A stretch of 64,000 bases of DNA. It comes from JAABRT01 sp038259155 (GTDB lineage: Bacteria > Gemmatimonadota > Gemmatimonadetes > Gemmatimonadales > Gemmatimonadaceae). Where the stretch lies: the NCBI GenBank assembly GCA_038259155.1, contig JBBSPE010000001.1:50404-114403 (forward strand), written 5' to 3'. Below, piece after piece: positions 1 to 8,557 of the stretch; within the stretch, counting starts at the first letter, position 1, and the number at the start of each line of letters is the position of its first letter. The position numbers and the translations under genes are program-made. A model generated the notes under the pieces. It did no database searches, was not told the origin of the DNA, and saw only the letters and a program-made list of their open reading frames with translations.

Positions 1-208
1 CGCGATTCTCACCGCGCAGGCCGCGAACGGATTGCTGCTGCCGATCGTGGCCGCGTTTCTGCTCTACGTGATGAACGACCGCGCGTCGCTGGGTGAGAGC
101 GCAAATGGCGTGGCCGCGAATGTTGCAGGCGGGGTGGTGGTGGCGGTGACGCTCGGGCTTGGGGTGCGGGCGTTGTATGGGGTGGTGACGCGGTTGCTCT
201 CGGCGTAG
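1..208 (+). CDS. Nramp-family divalent metal transporter, C-terminal end (partial)
   Basis: Only the last 68 codons are in the window, read from base 2 to a TAG at 206-208; the gene starts upstream. The fragment begins with a membrane segment of the form AQ-x-x-NG-x-LLPIVAAFLL followed by MND, which is the penultimate helix and loop of Nramp (MntH-like) Mn/Fe transporters, then a second hydrophobic helix to the C terminus. In this family protons drive uptake of Mn2+ or Fe2+ across the inner membrane. The metal-binding residues lie outside the window, so substrate cannot be judged. The reading frame and motif are clear but the piece is short. Confidence 0.72.
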   Translation, partial: AILTAQAANGLLLPIVAAFLLYVMNDRASLGESANGVAANVAGGVVVAVTLGLGVRALYGVVTRLLSA

Positions 209-213
209 CAGTC

Positions 214-516
214 CTACTTCAACAGCTTCAGCAACGACCCCACAAACCCGCTCTCCTCGGCCTTCCCCTGCGCCAGGATCTCCAGCTCACCCTTGTCCAG
301 CCAGATCCCCTCGCACGTGGGGCAATAGTCGATCACCACGTGGTGCGACTCGCGCACCAGCAGCGCCGTGCCGTCCCGCGGGCACTTGTTGCGGTCGGCC
401 GCAATCTGCGCCGCGCGCGCCGCGTCGGCCTTGGCGCGCAACTCCTTGCGCAGCTCGGCGTCCAGACGGGCGAAGTATTCGTTCTCGTTCTTGCTGGGAG
501 ACTTGTCGAGGGACAT
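214..516 (-). CDS. Zinc-ribbon (zf-TFIIB-like) small protein
   Basis: A 100-residue protein starting MSLDKSPSKN. The N-terminal half is a charged helix (residues 10-42). The C-terminal half carries CPRDG (45-49) and CPTCEGIWLDKGEL (65-78), the pattern of the zf-TFIIB family in which paired cysteines hold one zinc. Function is unknown; family members are small cytosolic proteins. The same frame stays open far upstream, but that part is antisense to the kinase gene, and the ATG at 516 is the natural start. It is convergent with the Nramp gene and divergent from the kinase. Confidence 0.78.
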   Translation of the reverse strand: MSLDKSPSKNENEYFARLDAELRKELRAKADAARAAQIAADRNKCPRDGTALLVRESHHVVIDYCPTCEGIWLDKGELEILAQGKAEESGFVGSLLKLLK

Positions 517-573
517 GGCGCTGATTCCAGGGTGAAGGGCACGGATACCGCGTGCGTCGTGCATACAGCTTAG

Positions 574-2508
574 GTGACGGGCAGCGTCGCCGACAGTCTT
601 ATGTATCAGAGCCGGCTTCCGCCGCCCCACACGCCCGCACCCGCCTGCATGCCACCCTCCCCGACGCCCGACCCGCTGTACGTCGCGTTCCAACAGGCAC
701 TCGCCGGCCGCTACTCGATCGTTCGCGAACTCGGTCGCGGGGGCATGGGCGTGGTGTACCTCGCCCACGAAGTACATCTCGACCGTCTGGTGGCCATCAA
801 GCTGCTCCCACCGGCGCTCGCCGAGCGACCGGCACTGCGCGAGCGATTTCTGCGCGAAGCCCAGCTGGCCGCGCGGCTCTCGCACCCGCACATCATTCCC
901 ATCCACGCCGTGCACGACGCGGCGGGCTTCGTCTATTTCGTGATGGCCTACGTGGACGGGGAGACGCTCGCGCAACGCGTGCAGGCCCGCGGCCCGCTGT
1001 CGGCCGGTGACGCGACCCGCGTCTTGCGCGAGGTCGCGTGGGCGCTCGGCCACGCGCATGCGCAGGGGCTCGTGCACCGGGACGTGAAGCCGGACAACGT
1101 CCTGCTCGAAGCCGGCTCGGGACGCGCCGTGGTGGCGGATTTCGGGATTGCCGCCGTGACCAGTGATGCCGTGCGCGTGGGCGCCGAGAGCGGAATCTGT
1201 GGAACGCCGGAGTTCATGAGTCCCGAACAAGCGCTGGGCGAGGAAGTGGACGCGCGCAGCGACCTCTACTCGCTGGGCGCGACTGCGTTCTACGCGCTTT
1301 CTGGCCGCGTTCCGTTCGAAGGGCGTACCAGTGCCGAAGTGCTTGCCCAGCAGGTGAGCGCCGCTGCACCTGCGCTGGGCGCCATCGGTATCGCAGTGCC
1401 ACGGCGGCTGGCACTGCTCGTGGATCGCTGCCTGGCCAAGCATCCGGCGGAGCGTCCACCCAGCGCTGAGTCGCTGGCCGAGCAACTGGGCGTGGCCATC
1501 GAGCAGCGTCGTGAGTTGCCAGCCGCGCTGCGGGCGTTCGTGAAGCGCACGGGTCGCATGGACGGCGGCGGCACCGTGCTCGCGCTGATCGGTGCGCTGG
1601 CGGCGGGCGTCGGCACCTCGGCCACCGTGAACCTGGCGTCCGGAGCGGCGGTGTTCTGCGGGCTGGCGCTGGTCACACCGATCGCGTTCAGCGTGCGCGC
1701 GGCGCGCACATTGCTTTCCCTGGGCTTTGCGCAGGCGGACCTCGCGCCGGCGTTCAAGGCTGAATTGGAGTCGAGTCGGGAGGAGCGCCACGTGCAACCG
1801 CGGGCGGCGCGTGCACTGTGCGAGCGCCTGCTGCGGCATTCTGCGCGCGTGGCCGGGACCAGCGCGGCGTTGCTCGTGCCATTGGTGCCGCTGCAGGGAA
1901 GCGGTGCGGCTGCGGAAAACATTGGGATGTTGCTGGCCATCTGTTTGAGTGTCGCAGCGGCGGCCACGTTTGGCGTGCTGGCGCTCCGGCAGGATGTGCG
2001 CGACGTCGACGTGGAGTTCTGGGGCCGTGTATGGACGGGCCGGTTCGGCGCGTGGGCCTTCGCCACGGCCCGCCGCCTGCGAGGGAACGCGCCTGCGGTA
2101 CAAGCCATGACGCACCGTGCCACGGAACTGTCGCTCGGCATCGCCGCGGAGGATCTGTTCAACGCGCTGCCTGCCAGTACGCGCGCATCACTGGGCGATG
2201 TGCCGGCTGTGTTGGGCCGGCTGCAGCGCGACGCCACACGATTGCGCGCGCAGTTGGAACAGCTGCCGGATGACGCACTGCAGCAGCGCCTGCAGGACAC
2301 CGTGGCCGCGCTCGAGACCATGCGATTGAACCTGCTGCGTCTGCACGCAGGTGTGCTCTCACTGGAGCGCTTCACCACGCAGTTCGACGAAGCCTCGCGC
2401 ATTGGCGATGACATTGATCGCCTGGTGGAGGCGCATGCGGACGTGGCTACAGTGCTCCACGGATCAACACCGCGTCTGGCACTTGCCCTGGAACCCACTC
2501 CGGTCTGA
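574..2508 (+). CDS. Membrane-anchored eukaryotic-type serine/threonine protein kinase
   Basis: 644 residues from a GTG at 574; ATGs at 601 and 649 are alternatives and the true start is uncertain. The kinase domain (about 47-310) is complete: glycine loop GRGGMGVVY (55-62), ATP lysine in VAIKLL (K76), catalytic HRDVKPDN (D170), DFG (189-191), and GTPEFMSPEQ in the activation segment. After it come paired hydrophobic stretches (about 330-380 and 425-475) that look like membrane segments, then a helical C-terminal tail rich in Leu and Arg. This is the Hanks-type kinase layout with membrane anchoring. The next gene starts 5 bp downstream, so the two are probably cotranscribed. Targets are unknown. 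Confidence 0.9.
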   Translation: MTGSVADSLMYQSRLPPPHTPAPACMPPSPTPDPLYVAFQQALAGRYSIVRELGRGGMGVVYLAHEVHLDRLVAIKLLPPALAERPALRERFLREAQLAARLSHPHIIPIHAVHDAAGFVYFVMAYVDGETLAQRVQARGPLSAGDATRVLREVAWALGHAHAQGLVHRDVKPDNVLLEAGSGRAVVADFGIAAVTSDAVRVGAESGICGTPEFMSPEQALGEEVDARSDLYSLGATAFYALSGRVPFEGRTSAEVLAQQVSAAAPALGAIGIAVPRRLALLVDRCLAKHPAERPPSAESLAEQLGVAIEQRRELPAALRAFVKRTGRMDGGGTVLALIGALAAGVGTSATVNLASGAAVFCGLALVTPIAFSVRAARTLLSLGFAQADLAPAFKAELESSREERHVQPRAARALCERLLRHSARVAGTSAALLVPLVPLQGSGAAAENIGMLLAICLSVAAAATFGVLALRQDVRDVDVEFWGRVWTGRFGAWAFATARRLRGNAPAVQAMTHRATELSLGIAAEDLFNALPASTRASLGDVPAVLGRLQRDATRLRAQLEQLPDDALQQRLQDTVAALETMRLNLLRLHAGVLSLERFTTQFDEASRIGDDIDRLVEAHADVATVLHGSTPRLALALEPTPV

Positions 2509-2513
2509 CCGCC

Positions 2514-3905
2514 ATGGAACCGTTGCGATTGAACTCAAAGGACGTGCTTGCGCCAGCGTGGGCAGGAGTGGGCGAACAGGCCCACATGCCCGTGCGAGCA
2601 GACGGTGCGCGCCCGTACGCAGGCGCGCACGTGGACGTTGCGCGCGACGGCGACTCGCGCACGTCAGGCGACGCGACCGTGCGCAGACCATGGTGGCGCA
2701 CAGCGCTGCGCGTTGCGCGAGATGCAACGATCGGACTGCTCCTGATCGCGGCCGTACCGGTGACTTTTGTTGCTGTGCTTGGCGTCAGGAGCGTGCCCGA
2801 CAATTCAACCCTGCTGGAACGCATGGCGCAGGTAGAGCCCATGCGTGCGGTGACATCGCCAATTGACCGCACAATCACGCCCATGCAGGCCGGTATCGCG
2901 CTGCATGAACTGCAGCGTCACCCGCCCCACTCCACCTTCCCAACGCTCGCCGTGAGCGCGCCTGTCGAACGTCCGTGGGAAACGCTGGAGCTCTCGCCGG
3001 ACATGTTCACGTCGCTGACCGCGTTTGGTGGGTTTCGCGGTCCTTCGCCGACCGAGGTCATCGCGGCGGCAGTGAACGGCTTTTCCGACGCGGAGCTGGC
3101 CTATCTGCGCGCCGTTGCCGAGTCCCCGACGTGGAACACCGTGGACGTCGTGGCGACGGCCGCCGAGGTGGACGTCATCGGCGGTGAGTTCGTGCTGCCG
3201 TTCCGGCCCAATGCGCGGGCGTACAACATGCCGATCCCATCCTTTGCCGACTCAAAGGCTCTGGCGTACGCCGCCAACGTACGTGCAGCCTACTATCTGG
3301 CCATCGGCCAGCCGGAGCGTGCCGAAGCCGCACTGCGCTCCATCGTTTCCCTGGGATTTGCCTACATGGATGACGGCCGGAGCACGGTGGAGGCGCTGAT
3401 CGGACGCGTGCTCGTGGGGATCGCCCGCGACGGGCTGCACCAGCTGTACACGGCGACCGGCGATCTCGCGGGCATGGCACTCACCAAGCCGCTTCCGCCC
3501 ATTGCCACCACGCCCGACCCGCGATCGTCAGCGGCGGAGCCGGCAGCATCGCTCAACACGCGTGCGAACACCGATGAGCAGACGCTGCCGCGCGCAATTC
3601 GCCTGGAGCGCGTGATGCTGCAGACCATGACGAGTTGTGGGTCCGTGCAGACAATGCTGTTCCCGGAGTCCGACGGCTCGCGAACATTCTTCGAGCGCGA
3701 GCGTGCCGACCTTGCGCGCTACCCGTCCGAGCGCGCCTACATGGACCTGATCGCCTCCACGTCATCGGTGCTGCCGACCACCGCCGACAGCGACCTGCAC
3801 TTCATACCACGCCTCATCATCGGCGCGGCGTCTGTCACGTCTACGGTGCTGCACAATCCGCGCATCGAGACCTGCACGCGTCTCACGGTGAACTTCTGGC
3901 GGTAG
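2514..3905 (+). CDS. Hypothetical single-pass membrane protein downstream of kinase
   Basis: 463 residues. It has an N-terminal cytoplasmic stretch of about 65 residues, one strong hydrophobic segment (about 69-92, DATIGLLLIAAVPVTFVAVL) and a long C-terminal domain predicted to lie outside the membrane. The C-terminal part has helical repeats around AAYYLAIGQPERAEAALR (about 262-280), which resembles one TPR-like hairpin, but no family is recognised. It starts 5 bp after the kinase stop, so it is probably cotranscribed and may be a kinase partner or substrate; that is inference from position. It ends convergent to cysK. Confidence 0.6.
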   Translation: MEPLRLNSKDVLAPAWAGVGEQAHMPVRADGARPYAGAHVDVARDGDSRTSGDATVRRPWWRTALRVARDATIGLLLIAAVPVTFVAVLGVRSVPDNSTLLERMAQVEPMRAVTSPIDRTITPMQAGIALHELQRHPPHSTFPTLAVSAPVERPWETLELSPDMFTSLTAFGGFRGPSPTEVIAAAVNGFSDAELAYLRAVAESPTWNTVDVVATAAEVDVIGGEFVLPFRPNARAYNMPIPSFADSKALAYAANVRAAYYLAIGQPERAEAALRSIVSLGFAYMDDGRSTVEALIGRVLVGIARDGLHQLYTATGDLAGMALTKPLPPIATTPDPRSSAAEPAASLNTRANTDEQTLPRAIRLERVMLQTMTSCGSVQTMLFPESDGSRTFFERERADLARYPSERAYMDLIASTSSVLPTTADSDLHFIPRLIIGAASVTSTVLHNPRIETCTRLTVNFWR

Positions 3906-3914
3906 CCGCCGACG

Positions 3915-4832
3915 CTAGAGCGGAAACAACCCCTCAATCGACAGATACCGCTCGCCCGTGTCGTAGCAGAACGTCAGCACCTTGGTGCCATCCTTGAGAC
4001 TGGGCAGCGTCTGCGCCACTGCCGCCAGTGACGCGCCGGATGAAATGCCGATGAAAATCCCCTCCTCGCGCGCCGCCCGCTGTGCGAAACGGAACGCGTC
4101 TTCTTCGGTCACACTCACCGCGCCATCAATGGCATCGGTGTGCAGGTTGGCCGGCACGAACCCGGCGCCGATGCCCTGAATCTTGTGCGGGCCCGGATCG
4201 CCACCCGCGATCACCGGCGACTTGACGGGTTCCACCGCCAGCGCCACAAACCCGGGCCATTTGCGCTTGAGCACCTCCGCGCACCCGGTGATATGGCCAC
4301 CGGTGCCAACACCCGTGATCAGGTAGTCCAAGCCGAGCGGGAAGTCGTTCAGGATTTCGCGCGCCGTTTTTTCCGCGTGCACGCGCACGTTGGCCGGGTT
4401 GTCAAACTGCGACGGACTCCACGCGTTGGGCATGCTCGCCACCATTTCGGCCGCCCGCGCGATGGCGCCCTTCATGCCGCCCTCCTTGGGTGTGAGCTCG
4501 AACGTCGCCCCGTACGCCGCCATGATCCGCCGCCGCTCAATGGACATGGACTCCGGCATCACCAGCACCAGGGGATAGCCCTTCACCGCCGCCACCATGG
4601 CCAGCCCAATGCCCGTGTTTCCCGACGTGGGCTCCACGATCACGCTGCCGCGCGTGAGCGCACCCGTGGCCTCCGCGTCCTCGATCATGGCCAGCGCAAT
4701 GCGGTCCTTGATGCTGCCGCCCGGATTCGCACGCTCGAGCTTCATCCACACTTCCACCCGCGAGTCGAACATGCGCGCCAGGCGCACCGTGGGCGTGCGG
4801 CCAATGGTGTCGAGAATGGAGTCAGCGCGCAT
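3915..4832 (-). CDS. cysK: Cysteine synthase A (O-acetylserine sulfhydrylase)
   Basis: 305 residues. PLP enzyme that makes cysteine from O-acetylserine and sulfide in the cytosol. NPGGSIKDR holds the PLP lysine (K42), PTSGNTG (68-74) is the substrate loop, and GVGTGGHITG binds the PLP phosphate; length and order match CysK. The frame is open further upstream, but the ATG at 4832 has AGGAGA 6 bp before it, so this start is preferred. The serine acetyltransferase that makes its substrate lies 87 bp upstream on the same strand, giving a two-step cysteine synthesis pair. Confidence 0.95.
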   Translation of the reverse strand: MRADSILDTIGRTPTVRLARMFDSRVEVWMKLERANPGGSIKDRIALAMIEDAEATGALTRGSVIVEPTSGNTGIGLAMVAAVKGYPLVLVMPESMSIERRRIMAAYGATFELTPKEGGMKGAIARAAEMVASMPNAWSPSQFDNPANVRVHAEKTAREILNDFPLGLDYLITGVGTGGHITGCAEVLKRKWPGFVALAVEPVKSPVIAGGDPGPHKIQGIGAGFVPANLHTDAIDGAVSVTEEDAFRFAQRAAREEGIFIGISSGASLAAVAQTLPSLKDGTKVLTFCYDTGERYLSIEGLFPL

Positions 4833-4919
4833 GACGTCTCCTGGCAGGTTGAAGAAAGGGCCAGCGGATGACCGGCCTGACAAACAACGGAACAGCCACG
4901 CGACCTGTCGAGCGGAACC

Positions 4920-5741
4920 TCAGATGTGGAACTCGATCCCGTCGTCGTCGGCCCGGGCCTCCACGGTGCTTTCGAACTGCACGCGCGACCGCGCCGGTAC
5001 ACTGTGCGTCAACCACACGTTCCCACCAATGATGCTCGCCTCGCCCACCACCGTCTCGCCGCCGAGGATCGTTGCATTGGCGTAGATCACCACGCCATCG
5101 GCAATGGTGGGATGCCGCTTGCTGTGCGCCAGCCGCTTGTGCACTGCGAGTGCGCCAAGTGTCACGCCCTGATAGACGCGCACCCCGTCGCCAATGTTGG
5201 TGGTTTCGCCGATCACCACACCCGTGCCGTGATCAATGGCGAATCCGTGGCCGATCTGGGCGCCCGGATGGATGTCGATCCCAGTCTCGCGATGCGCCCA
5301 CTCGCTCATCAACCGCGGCAGCAGCGGCACCCGTTCACGATACAACACGTGCGAAAGTCGGTGCACCGCAATCGCCAGAAAGCCGGGGTACGCAAGGATC
5401 ACCTCGTCCATGCCGGCGGCCGCGGGATCCCCGTCCGCGAGTGCACGCGCATCCGCCATGAGCGCCTTGCGAAGAGACGGCAGCGCGCTGCCGAACGCGG
5501 CCTGCACGTTCTGCGCCGTTCCCTCGTCCACCACCGAACACACGGTGTCAAACACGAGCTGCAACAGCGCGTTGTGCTCTTCACGCACGCGCGCGGGATC
5601 GCACACGGCGTCTCCGCCAAAGTGCGGAAACAACAAGCGCAACGACTGACGGGCCAGCACCTCCGCGTGCTCGCGCAGGTGCAGGGGAAACTGGTGCGCG
5701 CGCCTCGCGGCTGCGACCTGATCAATGAACGCCTCGGACAT
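4920..5741 (-). CDS. cysE: Serine O-acetyltransferase
   Basis: 273 residues from the ATG at 5741 (MSEAFIDQ). Transfers acetyl from acetyl-CoA to serine, giving O-acetylserine for the adjacent cysK product. The N-terminal 130 residues are helical; YPGFLAIAVHRLSHVLY leads into the left-handed beta-helix with hexapeptide turns (GIDIHPGAQIG, DHGTGVVIGET, GVRVYQGVTLGA). The conserved His/Asp of the SAT active site are in the HPGAQIG and IDHGTG segments. The long N-terminal part is closer to the EpsC-type SATs than to short CysE. Probably cotranscribed with cysK. Confidence 0.92.
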   Translation of the reverse strand: MSEAFIDQVAAARRAHQFPLHLREHAEVLARQSLRLLFPHFGGDAVCDPARVREEHNALLQLVFDTVCSVVDEGTAQNVQAAFGSALPSLRKALMADARALADGDPAAAGMDEVILAYPGFLAIAVHRLSHVLYRERVPLLPRLMSEWAHRETGIDIHPGAQIGHGFAIDHGTGVVIGETTNIGDGVRVYQGVTLGALAVHKRLAHSKRHPTIADGVVIYANATILGGETVVGEASIIGGNVWLTHSVPARSRVQFESTVEARADDDGIEFHI

Positions 5742-5767
5742 GCCGAACAATACCGCGCGACGCCCCG

Positions 5768-6370
5768 CTACGCCCGCTCCAGCGCCGAGAGTCGGTCCGC
5801 CTCCACCTGGGGCAGGTAACATTGCATGCCAACGGGTACGAGTCCCGCCGACTGGATCGTGGTGCTATACCACGCAGCCGGCTTGGGCGTGGGCCAGTCC
5901 GTATCCCCCACATAGTCGTCGCCCTTGGCGAACAACTCCAGATACGCCACACCCGACGCACGGCGCGCCACCTGCCGCAACCCCGCACGCAGTGTGGGCG
6001 CGTCCAGATAGTTGAGCATGCCCACGCACAGCACGAGGTCGAACTGCTCGCCGCGCGGGATCAGGCGGTCGAGGTCGGTGATGCCACCCTGCAGCAAACC
6101 GCGCCGCGCCCCATAGCGACGCACCGCCCACGCACTGGGGTCCACACCGGTATACACCAGCCGCTTGCGGCGCTTGCGCAGCGCCACACCCCACTGCCCT
6201 TCCCCGCACCCCACATCGAGCACGCGCGCCACCGGCCGCTCCAGCACCCACTCGGCCAGATGCAGCACAAAGTCCACCTGCCGCGCAAACTCGGTTGGCG
6301 TGCGCACCCGATGCTTGGGGTCGCGGTACCACTTCTCGAAGTAGTCCGCGTCGTACTGTTTGTCGGTCAC
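5768..6370 (-). CDS. Class I SAM-dependent methyltransferase
   Basis: 200 residues from a GTG at 6370 (VTDKQYDADYFEKWYRDP). SAM-binding motif I is VLDVGCGEGQWG (50-61), then an acidic residue after strand 2 (YTGVDPSAWA) and a motif IV-like strand FDLVLCVGMLNYL. The substrate is not recognisable. The GTG overlaps the TGA of the upstream outer-membrane gene (GTGA), which implies translational coupling, so it is the last gene of an S41 protease / barrel / methyltransferase operon. Confidence 0.85.
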   Translation of the reverse strand: MTDKQYDADYFEKWYRDPKHRVRTPTEFARQVDFVLHLAEWVLERPVARVLDVGCGEGQWGVALRKRRKRLVYTGVDPSAWAVRRYGARRGLLQGGITDLDRLIPRGEQFDLVLCVGMLNYLDAPTLRAGLRQVARRASGVAYLELFAKGDDYVGDTDWPTPKPAAWYSTTIQSAGLVPVGMQCYLPQVEADRLSALERA

Positions 6371-8547
6371 AGGATACCCCAGAACGCGCGGTCGATGTCG
6401 ATGGCCAAGCGCCACGTGCCACGATGCAGCCCGCGCGACACATCAACGCGCAGCAAATCATAGAACAACAGCACGCCCAGCCCCGCTGACGGATAAACGC
6501 CTTCCTGATAGCGCGAGATCTCCCGCTCCTGCGCGGCGCCACCGAGGAAGACCGCCTGCACGTACGGCGCCAACTGCGCGCGTCCGGGCGCGGTGCCGTA
6601 CCGGCCAAGGGGCACCGGCAGAAACGGCACACCCACCCGCCATTCCACGCGCGGTGACGCCACGTACTGCCCGGCAAACGCATGGAATGCGTAGCCCGGA
6701 CCAGACCACGGCCCACCGGCGAACTGCAACCACTGCGGCGGGATGTCGCGACCCACCGTCACGCCGCCGAGCGCACTCGCCACGACCATGGTGCCGTTGC
6801 TGAGCGGCCACTCCATGCGCACGTCACCCTCGACGCGCAGTGCGCGCGGCCGCACCGATTCGCCAAACCAGTTCGCGCCGTGGGACTGCGATCCGATCGC
6901 GCGCAATGTCCACGCGCCCTGACGCTCACCCGCAACACCCGTGCGACCCACGCGCTCCACCGACAACCGCGCGCCTTCGAGGTCCCACGCACGCAACACC
7001 GGCGCGAACGTGCCCGATAACGGGTCGGCCCGCACGCGCAGCGAACGCTCATCGTCGTACGTGCCGCGCAGCGACCACGTGCGAGCGCCGCCCGGCCGCC
7101 ACGCCACACCCAGCGAACGCGTGTCAACGGGCGTGGAGTAGTCGCTGCCCAGCAGCAGGGACGCGAGCGAGTTGGTGACACCCGCCCGCTCGCGCGCGCC
7201 CAGTTCCACATACTGTCGCTCGGCGAACAACTCCAGAATCGGTGCACCGCCCAGCGCCGGCCTTACATCGAGGCTCACCCGACCCTTGGGCGCGAAGTCG
7301 GACACACCATACCGCACACGTCCACTCAGGGTCACTGCATTGGGCCACCGATGCGCGAGTCCGAAGCCCAGGGCCAGGCCTTCGGTGCGGGAAAAGCGAA
7401 TCGCGTCCGACACGCCGCGGCCGGCCGCCGCCAGCGTCATGGGGCGTGCGAGCGCCGCCGCCCGTACGGCGGCTTCGGCCCGCAACTGCGCGTCCTTCAC
7501 ATCATCATCACGCGCGACCTGCATATCACTCGGCAGCACGTCCACCACGCGCCCGTCAAACGTCCAGCGCGCGAGCGAATCGCGGGACACGCTGCTCCAC
7601 GGCGGCAAGAGCTTCGTGAGCGGCTCGAGACCTTCGTTCACGGCGTACCCACTGATTTCCCAATGTCCGCGTACAATGCCGCGAGCCGGCACGTCCAGCC
7701 ATGTGCTGCGACGCACCACCTCCACCTCCTGTCGGCGCGGCAACCAGTAGCGTCCCCGCACAAGGCTGTTCTCGAGCGTCACCACCAACGTTTCAATTCG
7801 GCGGTCCAGAATCGCGGCGCGCGTAAAGGTGAGCGACAACCGCACCACGGCCGACGTCTCGCGATCGAGATACACGCTGCCCACCGCCCGCGGCTGCGTG
7901 ACATCGCGCGGACGGAAACGGACCTCGTCCACCATCACCTCGCGATCGGGCAACCGCATGGAGAACGATTCACCGCGCTGGTATTCGTACAGCGCCTCGG
8001 CGCCCTGCGCGAGCGGGTGCGGCACGTCAGCCACGTCAAAGCCGTCGCCCAGACGAATGCGGTCGGGCAGGTTGTCGAGCACCACACCGTAGCGGTCGCG
8101 GTAGTAGCCCACATTGGCCGGGAGCAGCGTGGTGTCGCGCCGCCCCACGAGCTGTTGCGAACTGCGGCCCGGCTGCCACCAGGCCACGTGCAGCGCGAGC
8201 TGTTCGCTCTGCACCACGCGCGGCGGATCGATGAAGTCCTCACCCAGCTGGGCGAGAAACGCGAGAAATCCCTGGGCAGTGGCCTCGTAGTTCTCGAGCG
8301 TGCTGTCGGCGAGCTGTTCACCGCGACGCTCAATGGCGTGCTCCACGTAGGCGAGCGCAATCGAATCACTCCACGGCTGCCCGCGCGTGCCGCGAGAGAT
8401 TGGCGGCGCGGCCTGGGAGGCGCTGCTGGGCGGCTGTGCGGCAAGCGTGCTTGGTCGCAACGTCAGCAGCGCACCCGTGATCACGCACGAGATGGCGCCC
8501 ACCAACACACCCAGCCGACCACCGCCCGCGTAGATGCGACCCCTCAC
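6367..8547 (-). CDS. Outer-membrane beta-barrel protein (BamA/DUF5686-like C-terminal domain)
   Basis: About 726 residues from a GTG at 8547, 10 bp after the upstream stop; a longer open frame exists but overlaps the S41 gene and is unlikely. A signal-like hydrophobic segment (LGVLVGAISCVITGALLTL) ends near STLAAQ. The N-terminal half is soluble, with beta-rich segments (DREVMVDEVRFRPRDV, VYLDRETSAVVRLSL). The C-terminal 350 residues alternate short amphipathic strands and end in a barrel resembling surface-antigen proteins (GGPWSGPGYAFHAF, YPSAGLGVLLFYDLLRVDV). Probably an outer-membrane protein; role unknown. It sits between a processing protease and a methyltransferase. Confidence 0.68.
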   Translation of the reverse strand: MRGRIYAGGGRLGVLVGAISCVITGALLTLRPSTLAAQPPSSASQAAPPISRGTRGQPWSDSIALAYVEHAIERRGEQLADSTLENYEATAQGFLAFLAQLGEDFIDPPRVVQSEQLALHVAWWQPGRSSQQLVGRRDTTLLPANVGYYRDRYGVVLDNLPDRIRLGDGFDVADVPHPLAQGAEALYEYQRGESFSMRLPDREVMVDEVRFRPRDVTQPRAVGSVYLDRETSAVVRLSLTFTRAAILDRRIETLVVTLENSLVRGRYWLPRRQEVEVVRRSTWLDVPARGIVRGHWEISGYAVNEGLEPLTKLLPPWSSVSRDSLARWTFDGRVVDVLPSDMQVARDDDVKDAQLRAEAAVRAAALARPMTLAAAGRGVSDAIRFSRTEGLALGFGLAHRWPNAVTLSGRVRYGVSDFAPKGRVSLDVRPALGGAPILELFAERQYVELGARERAGVTNSLASLLLGSDYSTPVDTRSLGVAWRPGGARTWSLRGTYDDERSLRVRADPLSGTFAPVLRAWDLEGARLSVERVGRTGVAGERQGAWTLRAIGSQSHGANWFGESVRPRALRVEGDVRMEWPLSNGTMVVASALGGVTVGRDIPPQWLQFAGGPWSGPGYAFHAFAGQYVASPRVEWRVGVPFLPVPLGRYGTAPGRAQLAPYVQAVFLGGAAQEREISRYQEGVYPSAGLGVLLFYDLLRVDVSRGLHRGTWRLAIDIDRAFWGIL

Positions 8548-8557
8548 TCGGCGCGCA

